Positions 41,986 to 51,886 of a DNA stretch of 64,000 nucleotides are shown here, piece by piece. The first letter of the stretch is position 1. Every line of letters begins with the position of its first letter. The stretch is taken from contig NZ_JAIQDI010000002.1 of assembly GCF_020034665.1 (NCBI RefSeq), positions 1,550,001 to 1,614,000 of the forward strand, read 5' to 3'. The stretch comes from Niabella beijingensis (lineage in GTDB: Bacteria; Bacteroidota; Bacteroidia; Chitinophagales; Chitinophagaceae). Made by a program: the position numbers and the translations under genes. The notes below the pieces were generated by a model that saw only the letters and a list, made by a program, of their open reading frames with translations, made no database searches and was not told where the DNA came from.

Positions 41986-43839
41986 TTAAATCGTATCCGG
42001 GTAAAGCGGCATACGGGTTATGCGGTGAAAGGCGCTGCCGCTGCCTGCTGCGATCTCCATTTCAAATAGTATTTCTTTTGTTGCAGGGTCTATTTCCACG
42101 ATACGTCCTCCGGACCCGATGGAGGTAGGCACACCCATGCCCGGGCAAAATAATACGTGCTTTGTCTGCGGCAGGAACTGTACACCGGAAAGCGCCTGTG
42201 AAAAGCCCGCGGCGCCTCTTTCTCTGCCGTAAGACCAGACCTGCTGCACGGTTTTCTTTGTTATATCGATCTTGTATTCCACTACACGGCTGTAGTTGGC
42301 GGCGCCTGAACCAAAATTAGGTATCCAGTTACGGTTATAGCCATTGTCAAATACCAGGATGTGGTCATCAGATAGAACAACAGGAGTGTGGGGCCCCCAG
42401 GGCCAGTCGAAACCATCGGAATGTCTGTCCCCATTAATGATTGCTAGATCCGTTACCCGGTTGCCGTTTTCATCAACCGGATCTAACAGGTAGGACTGAT
42501 AGGCGGTTCCCCAGTATTTATGCGGAGAAATGATCCACCGGAGGGTGCCGGTATGGGTAAACCGGAATATGCCCTGGTAACGTGCGGTAGCCAGCAGGTC
42601 ATCCCCAATTTCATTGATCGAATTATTATGTGCCCAGTTGTTGGGCGTCTGCGAAAATTGCGGCGGTGTAATGCCGTCGGGCTTTACATAGCGTGCGGTA
42701 TCCAGCAGGGTAGCCAGGTCCCATTCTTTTACCAGCGCGCCCGATTCCGGATTTAATTCAATAATATGATCATTAATGCGAGGGGCACCATTACGCAGAC
42801 GGGCACTGGTTTTGGTAACATTGATCAGAAAATTGCCGTTGGCGGCTTCTCTGATTTCGTGATGAAAGGTATAACCCAACTTTTGCAGATCCCACTGGTG
42901 CAGGAGGTTGCCAAACATGTCGATCTCCACCACACGTGGCTGTTCCTGATCTCCGGCTATAAAAGTTCCGTTCCTGGTACGTTTTAATCCGATAGAGGCT
43001 GAAAGCCGTTGCAGGTCGGGCGATGATTTTAAAAGCAGCAACCACCGTAATTCCCCTTCGTTATCGATCATATAGGGCAGCGATACATCTGCTTCAGACA
43101 TTCCGGGATAACTGATGAGATTGACGCCGGGTTCCATTTTTTCCGGCTGGCTTTTTATCAGTTTCCATTGGGGAAAATCCTGTATGGTAACCGGCGCTGT
43201 GCGGATATGGATCGTGGTGCTGCCACGTTCCCTGCCTTCCCGATCCGTAAAAGTGAGATCTACTATATTATCATAATCGGCATACAGGCCAAAAACGGGC
43301 ACGCTCTGGCGTGGGATATCCTCCCGGCATAAGTGTGTAATAGTGCCGTTCTCCCCGTTTTTACCATGTACGGTTACTTTTACCCGGCCATAGGTGGGCA
43401 GCCATACATTTACCAGGGCCGCAAGCGGATTGTAGCCCGATGGGTTGAGCCGGATGTCTTCCACCATATAATCGAGGCTGCCGCCTTTTGAAGGGATGAT
43501 CAATTTGGAGCCGCCGCTGAAACTGACGATGGTTTTCCAGCGTTCGGGTTGGGGAGTGATGGTTGTAATTTCCGGTTCCGGCACCGACAGGTTCCCGGTT
43601 TCAAACTCAAAAATATAGGAGCCGTCTGTTTTGGAAACATTCAGTAAAAGATCCCCCCCGTCTGCCCGGGCTTGCAGGCCGGTTTTGGAAGGGGGCTCTA
43701 TTTCGGCGTCCTTACTGCGACTGCAGGACAACATAATGACAATAACACCGAGCAGTAATACGCATGTTGTCTGCAATCGAAAAGAACGGATAGCAACAAC
43801 ATCCAGGTGGCTTTTAGTGGTCTGAAAAAAAAGCATCAT
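41986..43839 (-). CDS. Arylsulfotransferase (ASST)-like lipoprotein
   Basis: This 617-residue protein has an N-terminal hydrophobic stretch ending VIMLSCSRS, a lipobox with Cys as the lipidated residue. The body shows beta-propeller repeats (IELNPESGALVKEWDL, GTLRWIISPHKYWG) and NNWAHNNSINEIGDD near residue 400, where ASST enzymes have the catalytic His. The family transfers sulfate between aryl donors and acceptors without PAPS. Its place between the GH130 and susD genes suggests it acts on sulfated glycan or aryl-glycan material, but this is inference. Confidence 0.75.
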   Translation of the reverse strand: MMLFFQTTKSHLDVVAIRSFRLQTTCVLLLGVIVIMLSCSRSKDAEIEPPSKTGLQARADGGDLLLNVSKTDGSYIFEFETGNLSVPEPEITTITPQPERWKTIVSFSGGSKLIIPSKGGSLDYMVEDIRLNPSGYNPLAALVNVWLPTYGRVKVTVHGKNGENGTITHLCREDIPRQSVPVFGLYADYDNIVDLTFTDREGRERGSTTIHIRTAPVTIQDFPQWKLIKSQPEKMEPGVNLISYPGMSEADVSLPYMIDNEGELRWLLLLKSSPDLQRLSASIGLKRTRNGTFIAGDQEQPRVVEIDMFGNLLHQWDLQKLGYTFHHEIREAANGNFLINVTKTSARLRNGAPRINDHIIELNPESGALVKEWDLATLLDTARYVKPDGITPPQFSQTPNNWAHNNSINEIGDDLLATARYQGIFRFTHTGTLRWIISPHKYWGTAYQSYLLDPVDENGNRVTDLAIINGDRHSDGFDWPWGPHTPVVLSDDHILVFDNGYNRNWIPNFGSGAANYSRVVEYKIDITKKTVQQVWSYGRERGAAGFSQALSGVQFLPQTKHVLFCPGMGVPTSIGSGGRIVEIDPATKEILFEMEIAAGSGSAFHRITRMPLYPDTI

Positions 43840-43913
43840 TCCGTTGATTATTTTAAAATTTTCAGCTACTCCTGTATTCCGGTCGCTTCATGACCAGGAG
43901 CGATAGCATAAAA

Positions 43914-43935
43914 GTGTGAGGCATGGGCCTCACAC
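43914..43935 (-). terminator. Strong hairpin downstream of susD
   Basis: GTGTGAGGC (43914-43922) and GCCTCACAC (43927-43935) form a perfect 9-bp stem with a 4-nt loop. On the minus strand it follows susD by 27 nt and is followed by TTTTATG. It likely ends or attenuates the susCD transcript before the ASST-like gene. Confidence 0.65.
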
Positions 43936-43962
43936 AATTTTATTCACTTCATTCAATCGGTT

Positions 43963-45600
43963 TTATTTCCACAAGGGGTGTTGGTCAATCTCGGTACTTG
44001 TATTGATTTCATCCTGTGGAATGGGCAGGTAAAAATGTTTGGGTTGGAAATTACTGGCGCCCTGTTTTTTATTATCGATAAAAATCTGCTTTATTTCGGC
44101 AGGGGTGTGCCAGCGCTTCAGGTCAAAGAAACGATGTCCTTCGAAGAAGAATTCCAGCTCGCTTTGTTTTTCAATTTCCTTCATCAACTCCTCTTTTCCG
44201 CCCCAGGTTTTATTGGCCAGGCCGGCCCGGTCGCGAATGCGCTTTAAATCGGCTGCTGCCGCTGTTGTGTTACCGTTTTGGGCACAGGCTTCGGCATGTA
44301 ACAGCAACACTTCTGCAAAGCGAATGACACGAAGGTTATTGTTCCGGTATGCTGCATCATACATGCTATTGGCATCCGGTTTATTGATATAGAAATTAGT
44401 ATATTTTTTAATTAAAAAACGGCCTTTCTTACCACGTACATCAGGGTAGGTTAATCCTACGTTTACCGACATTTTGGTTTGTGCGGCTTTCCAAAGCGTA
44501 TCAAAAGGCTGGTCACCAAACCATTTTTCATCCTTTATGTCCGTGGTGTCCTCATAATCGGAGTATTTCCAGAAAAAGCTGGTGTACATGCGTTTGTCAA
44601 AGCGGGTATTGGATCCGGCAGGACGCTCTTCGCTTACAAAATCACGTACAATGGAAATACCGGGCACTAATTTAAACCAGGCTCCCGTACCTGCTGATCC
44701 ACAGAATTGAGGCAGTTGAAAGCCTAACTGTCCGTTCGGACTATCGTTGCCCCAAACGCCACCGGGCCCTAAGAGTCCATCATAGGCCAGCTCGAATACC
44801 GACTCATTATTAAACTTGGTGGATGGTTTAAAATTATCTTCAAAATTAGGCACCAGGTCGTAGTTATAAGGAGTCGTAAGCAGCGCTTTTAGTTCGGTTT
44901 CGGCCTCGGCGTATTGCTTGGTATACACCAGGGCTTTGCCCAGGTATGCAATGGCTGTTCCTCTGGTAACCCGGCCCTGCTCCGCACCCGGCCTTGTTAC
45001 GGGCAGTCCGCCCTTGGCTACGTTAAAATCGGCGATCACCTGCTTCCATACCTCAGCTTCCGGTGAAGAAGCCTTGCTGCCGCTGCCTGTATCATCAACT
45101 GCGGGTAACAGGCGAATAGGGACATTGCCATAATTGGCGGCTAATAAAAAATAGTACATGCCTCGTAAGAAATGTACCTCGGCGATCAGGACTTTCTTTT
45201 TGGCTTCATCCATTGGTATTTGATCAATATATTTTAAAAATACATTGGCCCGATTGATACCATTGTACAAGGAGCCAAAATCACTTCCTGCGGTGCCGGG
45301 CGTGTTTGTAAAGCTGGTATATTGATCCACACCACTATCGCCGCCTTCCCCTGCCAGCATCCACATATCATCGGCCCGGTTCATCGTTTGATAACCGGTT
45401 ATTGCTCCGTAATAACCATACATTTGATTGCGAATGGGCGAATAAATAGTCGCTACGGCCGATACCGCATCGGCTTCTGTTTTCCAAAAGGATCCTTCAA
45501 CGGGTTGTTTGGGGTTCTGCGTGTTCAAAAAATCCTTTGAACAGCCGGTGAACGAAAGGCCTATTGCCGCGGCCATCGTATATTTTATCAAAAATTTCAT
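43963..45600 (-). CDS. susD: SusD/RagB-type surface glycan-binding lipoprotein
   Basis: This 545-residue lipoprotein has signal sequence and lipobox SFTGCSKDFLNTQNP, Cys 20 being lipidated. TPR-like helical segments (LIAEVHFLRGMYYFLLAANYGNVP, YLGKALVYTKQYAEAETELKALL) and the C-terminal SusD block (RVIRFAEVLLLHAEACAQNGN, LEFFFEGHRFFDLKRW) are typical. It forms the lid on the SusC pore and binds the glycan at the cell surface. It lies 50 nt after susC, in one operon. Confidence 0.93.
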   Translation of the reverse strand: MKFLIKYTMAAAIGLSFTGCSKDFLNTQNPKQPVEGSFWKTEADAVSAVATIYSPIRNQMYGYYGAITGYQTMNRADDMWMLAGEGGDSGVDQYTSFTNTPGTAGSDFGSLYNGINRANVFLKYIDQIPMDEAKKKVLIAEVHFLRGMYYFLLAANYGNVPIRLLPAVDDTGSGSKASSPEAEVWKQVIADFNVAKGGLPVTRPGAEQGRVTRGTAIAYLGKALVYTKQYAEAETELKALLTTPYNYDLVPNFEDNFKPSTKFNNESVFELAYDGLLGPGGVWGNDSPNGQLGFQLPQFCGSAGTGAWFKLVPGISIVRDFVSEERPAGSNTRFDKRMYTSFFWKYSDYEDTTDIKDEKWFGDQPFDTLWKAAQTKMSVNVGLTYPDVRGKKGRFLIKKYTNFYINKPDANSMYDAAYRNNNLRVIRFAEVLLLHAEACAQNGNTTAAAADLKRIRDRAGLANKTWGGKEELMKEIEKQSELEFFFEGHRFFDLKRWHTPAEIKQIFIDNKKQGASNFQPKHFYLPIPQDEINTSTEIDQHPLWK

Positions 45601-45650
45601 ATTATCGTTTTTAAGAAAATAAGATTATTTTTTAAATCTATGCTACGCTG

Positions 45651-48600
45651 TTAAAAGTTAGCCTGTATGCCAAACATAATCGTGCGTGCCAGCGGAAAAC
45701 GGCCATAGTCAAAGCCATTGGTGAGTACACCGCCGCCGCCGCTGTTGTCGTCATTGCTCCGTCCTAAATCAGGCGTATAGCCCTTGTATTGGGTGGCGGT
45801 AAACAGGTTGTCTGCCGCTACATAAATGCGCCCGTTCTTCAGGCGGGCTTTGCTTAGCCAGGTACCAGGCAGGGTATAGCCCAGCTCCACGGTTTTCAGG
45901 CGAAAGAACGATCCGTTCTCCAACCAGCGGTCGCTTGGTACGCGCCCGTTATTATTCGGATCTTGCAAAGTATAGCGGGGCATGGTGGTATTGGTATTTT
46001 CGGGTGTCCAGGAATTGAGTACACTTGTTGCATAGTTGGTTACATACTTGGTTATTTCCATACGCGTACGGGTGTAGTTTAAAATTTTATTGCCGTACAT
46101 GCCATCGAAGAAAAAACCCAGGTCAATGCCGTTATATTCCAGATTGCCGCGGATACCATAGGCTAATTTCGGGAAGGGGCTGCCTGCATACTGTGCATCA
46201 TTATCATCAATTGTTCCATTGCCGTCAAAATCGATGAATTTAATATCACCGGCTTTGGCAGCGGGTTGTATCACATTGCCTTCAGCATCTTTATAAGCCT
46301 GTGCTTCCGCATCGGACTGAAAGAGGCCATCGGTTTTTACCAGCCAAAAACCACCAATGGGATAGCCCACCCTGGCCCATGTAAGTACACCTTCTGCATT
46401 GGGGTTGGCGCCCGCAAATTGCTGTATTTTGCCTACGGTTACCGCTTTTACCTCGTTTTTAACAGTGGAGGCATTTACACCAATATTATAATTTACAGCA
46501 CCTATGGTATTTCTATAATTGGCTAGAAACTCAAAGCCTTTATTGCTGATGGTACCGGCATTCATGGTGGGTTTTCCCTGCATTCCTGTTGATGGAGGCT
46601 GGTTGATACCTAACAAAATGTTTTTGGTCTCCCGGACGTAATAGTCGGCACTAATCGTTAGCTTGTTTTTCAAAAAGGCCAGGTCCACACCAATATTGCT
46701 GGTGGCGGTTTCTTCCCAGGTCAGGTTAGTGGATGACACCCAGTTAAGGCCCGTGATGTTTCCCGTCCAGAGCTTGCCTCCCTGTATGTAGTTGATGTTA
46801 AGGGCAAGGAGATTTTGCGTGAGGTAATTGTCAATATCCTGGCTACCCAATCTGCCATAGCTGCCACGTATTTTAAATTCGTTTACCACATTTTTTGCAG
46901 CTTCAAAAAAGCGTTCGTTAGAAACATTCCAGCCCAGAGCAATTGAAGGAAAGATCCCATACTGATGTCCTTCAGCAAATTTTGAAGAGCCATCCCGGCG
47001 CAGTGATGCGGTAAGCAGGTAACGGCTATCATAACTATATACCAACCGGCCAAACTGAGATACCAATGTGGAGGTGTCCGGGCTTCCACCGAGTGTTTGC
47101 TCATCCGTTGCTCCGGCATCAAGGGCATCCACACCCGCGGGAATATTTAACCGGTGTAAAGAAAACCCCCTACTGGTATTTTGCTGTGCCGAGTAGCCAG
47201 CTACAACAGCGATAGTATGTTTGTCAAAACTCCGGTCAAAATTCAGGGTATTCTCCAGTATCCATTGATTGTTGAAAAATGGAGTTTCCGTAAGATAGGA
47301 CTTTTGAGGGGTAGTACCATAAAGGTACGCTTGCCCTCTGTCATATCCACGGCCGGCAGTTCGGTTGATACCTGTATTGATTCTGTATTTCAGCCCTTTT
47401 ACAAATAAATCCACTTCAGCATAACCGTTCAGCATAATATCCGTTTGATACCGGTGTTTATTATGCATATTGAGGGTTGCCATAGGGTTATCAATATTCT
47501 TCATCCAGGATGCGTGAGTGGCATAGCCACCTTGTACAGAAACATCGTAAACAGGAACAAGAGGAAGCATTCGCAGGATATCAGTGATTACGATGTCGTT
47601 GTATTTTTGATCGCCATCTTTGATCAGGAAGGTGTTTCCCACACGAAAATGATTGTTGAAGAAGCTAAAGCTGTTTTTGGCCCGCACGTTAAAAGCCTTA
47701 TAGCCGGTGGTTCTTAAAATACCCTGTTGATTTATATACCCGGCAGAAACGTTGTAGGTAGAGTGCGCGCCGCCACCCGATACATCCAGGTTTATCTTGT
47801 TGATGGGGGCATTATGAAATACTTCATCCTGCCAATCGGTACTCGCATTCAGACTTTCTGCCTCGGAGGGCAGGATGCCGTTTTGCTTATAAAATGCTTT
47901 CAGTTGCGGGCCGCTCATCAGGTCCATTTTTTTGGGCAGGCTTTGAATACCTGTGAATGCATTGAAGCTTATAACGGGCGCGCTATTTTGACGGCCGCTC
48001 CTGGTGGTAATGAGCACCACGCCATTGGCCGCCCGCGAACCATAAATGGCGGCCGCTGAAGCATCTTTTAATACTTCAAGCGAGGCAATATCGTTGGGAT
48101 CCACCATATTAATATCGCCAAATACCCCGTCAATGACATATAGCGGAGTGTTGCCGCGCATGGAACCAAGCCCGCGAATATTAATGGACATGCCACTACC
48201 CGGTGCGCCACCGGCATTTTGCACCGTTACTCCGGCAACACGGCCTTGCAACGCTCCGGCAGTGCTTTTGGCAAGGTTGGATTGCAGGTCTTTACCGGTA
48301 ACGGAGGCGACAGCACCGGTGAGGTCTTTTTTCTTAATGGTGCCGTATCCGATCACCACCACTTCGTCCATCTGTTGGTTCTCGCGCAAGGCAATGCTGA
48401 TGGCGTTGTCATCCGCAACAAGGGTTTCGGCGGTTTGCATGCCCGCATAAGTAAACTCCAGCGTGTTTCCTTTTTCTGCATTCAAACTGAAATTCCCGTT
48501 TTTATCGGTTACAGTAGCGGTAGCGGTTCCTTTAATGGTGACAGTGGCGCCGGGCAGGGGATTGTTGTCCTTGTCCCGCACGGTACCTCTTATCTGTGAT

Positions 48601-48662
48601 GTTTGTGCCCATGTTACATGGCAGATGGCTCCTAAAAGCAGTATGAGTAGTATTTTTTTCAT
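45651..48662 (-). CDS. susC: SusC/RagA TonB-dependent glycan transporter
   Basis: This 1003-residue outer-membrane receptor has a signal peptide ending AQTS. A carboxypeptidase-D regulatory-like domain (IRGTVRDKDNNPLPGATVTIKG, about 23-100) is followed by the TonB box region MDEVVVIGYG, the plug domain (GRVAGVTV, INIRGLGSMRGNTPLYVIDGV, DASAAAIYGSRAANGVVLITT) and a 22-strand barrel ending LARTIMFGIQANF. It imports oligosaccharides captured by SusD. No anti-sigma pair is adjacent; the AraC-type gene 360 bp upstream is the likely regulator. Confidence 0.95.
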   Translation of the reverse strand: MKKILLILLLGAICHVTWAQTSQIRGTVRDKDNNPLPGATVTIKGTATATVTDKNGNFSLNAEKGNTLEFTYAGMQTAETLVADDNAISIALRENQQMDEVVVIGYGTIKKKDLTGAVASVTGKDLQSNLAKSTAGALQGRVAGVTVQNAGGAPGSGMSINIRGLGSMRGNTPLYVIDGVFGDINMVDPNDIASLEVLKDASAAAIYGSRAANGVVLITTRSGRQNSAPVISFNAFTGIQSLPKKMDLMSGPQLKAFYKQNGILPSEAESLNASTDWQDEVFHNAPINKINLDVSGGGAHSTYNVSAGYINQQGILRTTGYKAFNVRAKNSFSFFNNHFRVGNTFLIKDGDQKYNDIVITDILRMLPLVPVYDVSVQGGYATHASWMKNIDNPMATLNMHNKHRYQTDIMLNGYAEVDLFVKGLKYRINTGINRTAGRGYDRGQAYLYGTTPQKSYLTETPFFNNQWILENTLNFDRSFDKHTIAVVAGYSAQQNTSRGFSLHRLNIPAGVDALDAGATDEQTLGGSPDTSTLVSQFGRLVYSYDSRYLLTASLRRDGSSKFAEGHQYGIFPSIALGWNVSNERFFEAAKNVVNEFKIRGSYGRLGSQDIDNYLTQNLLALNINYIQGGKLWTGNITGLNWVSSTNLTWEETATSNIGVDLAFLKNKLTISADYYVRETKNILLGINQPPSTGMQGKPTMNAGTISNKGFEFLANYRNTIGAVNYNIGVNASTVKNEVKAVTVGKIQQFAGANPNAEGVLTWARVGYPIGGFWLVKTDGLFQSDAEAQAYKDAEGNVIQPAAKAGDIKFIDFDGNGTIDDNDAQYAGSPFPKLAYGIRGNLEYNGIDLGFFFDGMYGNKILNYTRTRMEITKYVTNYATSVLNSWTPENTNTTMPRYTLQDPNNNGRVPSDRWLENGSFFRLKTVELGYTLPGTWLSKARLKNGRIYVAADNLFTATQYKGYTPDLGRSNDDNSGGGGVLTNGFDYGRFPLARTIMFGIQANF

Positions 48663-48747
48663 ACATATGGCTTAATTGATAAAAAAATTTAGGGGCTAAA
48701 ACTAGTTGAAAACCAGACGGCGGGATTTCACAATAACATCAACTTTA

Positions 48748-48961
48748 TTGAAGGATTCACCCATTTATTTTATGGGAGAAGACGGGCTTTGACTTATAGG
48801 GTGCCTTTTGGTGGATGGATGAATTCCGCTACAGTAAAGGATTTCACGGGTCTGTTGAATATTAAGGGCAATGCATTCTTCAATCGAAGAAAGATACGGT
48901 GCTGCTTTGTACGGGTGTTTTTATTGAATAATCCGCTCAGTTCTATTGAATAATTCACTCA
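48748..48961. promoter_or_regulatory. Direct repeats upstream of susC, candidate AraC operators
   Basis: TTGAATAATCCGCTCA (48924-48939) and TTGAATAATTCACTCA (48946-48961) are 22 bp apart, two helical turns. A third related site, TTGAAGGATTCACCCA, lies at 48748-48763. Between them TTCTTC-AATC-GAAGAA (48876-48891) is a perfect inverted repeat. The gap 48663-49019 holds no gene and separates susC from the AraC-type gene. Confidence 0.55.
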
Positions 48962-49019
48962 TGCAGGCACCCGGCGGATCGCCTTAAAACCTGAAAAGTA
49001 CGGCACATTAAGAACAGGA

Positions 49020-49892
49020 TCAGACGATCAGCTGCTGTTTTTTGAAATTGTCCCTGAATTCGGCAGGAGTGATGCCCTTGGCTTTTTTAAATACCCGGTA
49101 GAAATAGGAAATGCTGTTAAAACCGCACTGGTCTGCTACATCCTGTATGGAAGCAGTGCCTTTTAATTTACGCATGGCGATATTGATCCGGAAGTCGAGC
49201 AGATAGTCGGTAAAATTCATCCCGGTATGCGACTGGATAAACCGGGCAAAGGTAGAGCGGCTCATATTGAGTAATGCGGCAGCGTCCGATATGCGGATCA
49301 GATCGGTGATGTGCTGACTGACGTGGTCCTGTAACCGGTTGAGCAATGCAGCGCTCCGGGTGATCTCATGCGGCAGGCCACTGGAGAGCTCCCGGCAATC
49401 CTCACTTTTTGATAATTCATACAAAAGGATCAGCAGGCGCATCACCGAATAGAAACCATCGTTCTCCATTGTGATGATCTGCAACAGCGGCTGCACCCGT
49501 TCGATGGTGGCCTCGCCGAAACAAAGGCCCTTGGCAGCCCGCTCAAAAAGCCGCTGAATGCTGCGGAACTGGTTTTTGTTCAGGTACTGGTCGATCAGCT
49601 GCGGGTGGAACTGAATGGTGATCTCATGTATATTGGTGAACGTATGCCCGCCGTCTTTCCAGGCATGTTTCAGCTCGGGGTTGGCAATCAGCACCAGGTC
49701 TTTTTTCCCGATCTGCTCTACGGAATCGCCGATAATGCGTTGCGCACCCGCGGCACCATCCACAAAATTGAGCTCAAATTCCGGGTGCACATGCACCGGA
49801 AATGTAAAACTTGATTTACGCCGGTCGAACACGACAAAACAATCTTTTTCAGATAACGGGGATTTTTCGCGATAGATTTCCGGTACAACCAT
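49020..49892 (-). CDS. AraC-family transcriptional regulator
   Basis: This 290-residue protein has an N-terminal cupin-like sensor domain (FPVHVHPEFELNFVDGAAGAQRIIGDSVEQI) and a C-terminal AraC HTH pair (ISDAAALLNMSRSTFARFIQSHTGMNFTDYLLDFRI, then IQDVADQCGFNSISYFYRVFKKAKGITPAEFR). The cupin probably senses a sugar. It sits just upstream of susC and reads the same way, so it most likely controls the mannoside locus through the direct repeats in between. A TATATTTG box precedes it. Confidence 0.88.
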   Translation of the reverse strand: MVVPEIYREKSPLSEKDCFVVFDRRKSSFTFPVHVHPEFELNFVDGAAGAQRIIGDSVEQIGKKDLVLIANPELKHAWKDGGHTFTNIHEITIQFHPQLIDQYLNKNQFRSIQRLFERAAKGLCFGEATIERVQPLLQIITMENDGFYSVMRLLILLYELSKSEDCRELSSGLPHEITRSAALLNRLQDHVSQHITDLIRISDAAALLNMSRSTFARFIQSHTGMNFTDYLLDFRINIAMRKLKGTASIQDVADQCGFNSISYFYRVFKKAKGITPAEFRDNFKKQQLIV

Positions 49893-49920
49893 TTCTACTT
49901 ATTATGTCGGTGAGCGTTCC

Positions 49921-49928
49921 CAAATATA
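49921..49928 (-). promoter_or_regulatory. Candidate -7 element (TATATTTG) of the AraC gene
   Basis: On the minus strand TATATTTG fits TAnnTTTG, 28 nt upstream of the ATG at 49892. No good TTTG at -33. Confidence 0.4.
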
Positions 49929-50089
49929 ATGATTTTGAGTAGTACATCAGCTTTCCCTGCATGCTGTGTTTCGGTACAGACCGGGTTGCTGCTTAAGAAT
50001 AAAACAGGCGGTTCCCTTTTTTTGTACGCTGGTTCAAAAAATGCAGCAACAGCGGCCATTTTTTAACTACAGGTATTACTTTCGCGGGT

Positions 50090-50824
50090 ATGGACAGGAT
50101 ATGTTTGATATTATTGTTTTCACTGCTGCAGCAGGCTGCTGCAGCCCAGTTTAACGACTCTGTTAACCATTATCTGAATGCAGGGCTTTCCGGTACACTT
50201 AATCAGTCAGCAGGCAATAAAAATTACCTGCTGAACAATGCCGTTAAATATGGCTTTTACAAACGGAAGTCCGGACTGAATTTCAATGCCGGATGGATCT
50301 ATGGACAAAATAATGATGGGGTGACCAATAATGATTTTACAACAGCGCTGGATTTCAATATTTACAGGGATACCGCATCCCGTTTTAACTACTGGGGACT
50401 GACGGCCTATACCACCAGTTATTCCCTTAAGATCAACAACCAGTTCCAGGGTGGGCTGGGCGGGGCCTATAAGCTGGTGGACAATCCACGCCTTTATCTG
50501 AGGGTGAGCGACGGGATCTTATTTGAACAAAGCGATATTATACGCCCGGACAGTATAAGGGAGCGTTACAACACGTTCCGGAACTCGCTGCGGCTGCAAT
50601 TGAAGTGGTATCCCTACAGGATCCTATCCTTTGAAAGTACATCGTTCTGGCAGCCTTCACTGAAGAACAGCAGCGATTATATCATTACCTGTCAGCTGGG
50701 ATTGAACCTCCGGCTGATCAAATGGCTTTCTTTATCCACCAATTTGAATTATAACCGGCTCAGCCGTACCAATAAGGAGAACCTGTTGTTTACCTATGGG
50801 CTGGTGTTTGAGCGCTATTTCTGA
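50090..50824 (+). CDS. DUF481-type outer-membrane protein
   Basis: This 244-residue protein has a signal peptide (CLILLFSLLQQAAAAQF). The rest is made of alternating short beta strands (LNAGLSGTLNQSAGNKNYLL, YGFYKRKSGLNFNAGWIYG, FRNSLRLQLKWYPYRILSFES) and ends in an aromatic residue (FERYF), as outer-membrane barrels do. This fits the DUF481 family, salt-induced or porin-like proteins of unknown function. It is divergent from the AraC gene and alone on the plus strand. Confidence 0.7.
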   Translation: MDRICLILLFSLLQQAAAAQFNDSVNHYLNAGLSGTLNQSAGNKNYLLNNAVKYGFYKRKSGLNFNAGWIYGQNNDGVTNNDFTTALDFNIYRDTASRFNYWGLTAYTTSYSLKINNQFQGGLGGAYKLVDNPRLYLRVSDGILFEQSDIIRPDSIRERYNTFRNSLRLQLKWYPYRILSFESTSFWQPSLKNSSDYIITCQLGLNLRLIKWLSLSTNLNYNRLSRTNKENLLFTYGLVFERYF

Positions 50825-50931
50825 TCTGGTGAAATACATGACTGGGTTTCCCCGGTTTTCACGGATGAACGACCTGTGCCCATTCTCATTGATCTGAGGT
50901 AAAAAATGCAGCAAACACTTACGGGGATTTT

Positions 50932-51774
50932 TTATTGCGATTGATATTTCGGATTGAAAAATGATTGCGCGTTGTCGTCGGTTGGGTCCCGTACAGCAGT
51001 GCGGTGATTGAGGGCGCTGGTGGTGCCAACGGTAAGATCAATCGTAGTGCCGGTAAGCGTAGGTGCAAGAGGTGAGCAGATAAAGACGGCCGCATGTGCG
51101 ATGTCCTGCATTTCCGGAAGCGTCTTTAACATGGTGTCATTGCGCATCTTTCCAAGGACTTCTTCAGACTGCTCCGGATACATGCTGCTAAATTCCCGGA
51201 ATACATTGGAATCGGGCGATCCTCCTGAACGGATATTCATTACCCGGACACCATAGGGGCCCACCTCGGCGGCCAGGTTTTTTGAAAAACTTTCAATAGC
51301 GCAGCAGGCAGGTCCGAAGCCGCCTACGAGCGGATAGCCGATACCCCCCGGAGTTGCGGTAAGGGAAAGGATGACGCCGCTTTGCTGCTGCTTCATTCTC
51401 CGGGCAGCGGCAGTGGCGGTAATAAACTGCGAACGCATGGCCCTGTTTACCGGGCGGATAAAATCTTCAAGCCCCATTTCGGTCAGCGGCATGTCCTGTC
51501 TATCTTCAAGGCCGATGAGGTTGAAAGAGATGTCCGGTGCGCGTTCCAGCTGATCGAGGTGCTGCTCCACTGCACGGTTGTCAAGTGCATCCACTACGGC
51601 AGTTGCTGCTTTTCCCCCGGATCGGAGGATCGCTTCATATACCGGCTGCAGCGGCTCCGCTTTATGACCCGTTAACCACACCATTGCGCCCTCTTGTGCA
51701 AAGGCACGGGCGACGGCGCCGCCCAGGGAGCCCCCGGCTCCATATACTACCGCAATTTTATTTTCGAGCAACAT
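50932..51774 (-). CDS. Divergent short-chain dehydrogenase/reductase
   Basis: This 280-residue protein has the Rossmann nucleotide-binding start VVYGAGGSLGGAVARAFAQEG (8-28), so it probably binds NAD(P). Where SDRs carry the catalytic Y-x3-K, this protein reads GGFGPACCAIESFSKNLAAE, with Phe and Cys in the expected positions. It therefore belongs to a divergent SDR branch and may not be a classical reductase. No clear operon partner. Confidence 0.75.
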   Translation of the reverse strand: MLLENKIAVVYGAGGSLGGAVARAFAQEGAMVWLTGHKAEPLQPVYEAILRSGGKAATAVVDALDNRAVEQHLDQLERAPDISFNLIGLEDRQDMPLTEMGLEDFIRPVNRAMRSQFITATAAARRMKQQQSGVILSLTATPGGIGYPLVGGFGPACCAIESFSKNLAAEVGPYGVRVMNIRSGGSPDSNVFREFSSMYPEQSEEVLGKMRNDTMLKTLPEMQDIAHAAVFICSPLAPTLTGTTIDLTVGTTSALNHRTAVRDPTDDNAQSFFNPKYQSQ

Positions 51775-51886
51775 ATGATTTCTGTTTGATGAACGATCTG
51801 CGTATACATTACAAAGTTAATCCGGCTGTTGCCCGTAGGGAATGAGTGCTCCGCCAATATAAGGGGGGATTTGCGACAACCGGCCG

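Noticed and set aside
43914..43935. Perfect hairpin after susD as a transcription-factor operator
   Set aside because: Its position just after the susD stop with a T-rich tail fits a terminator better.
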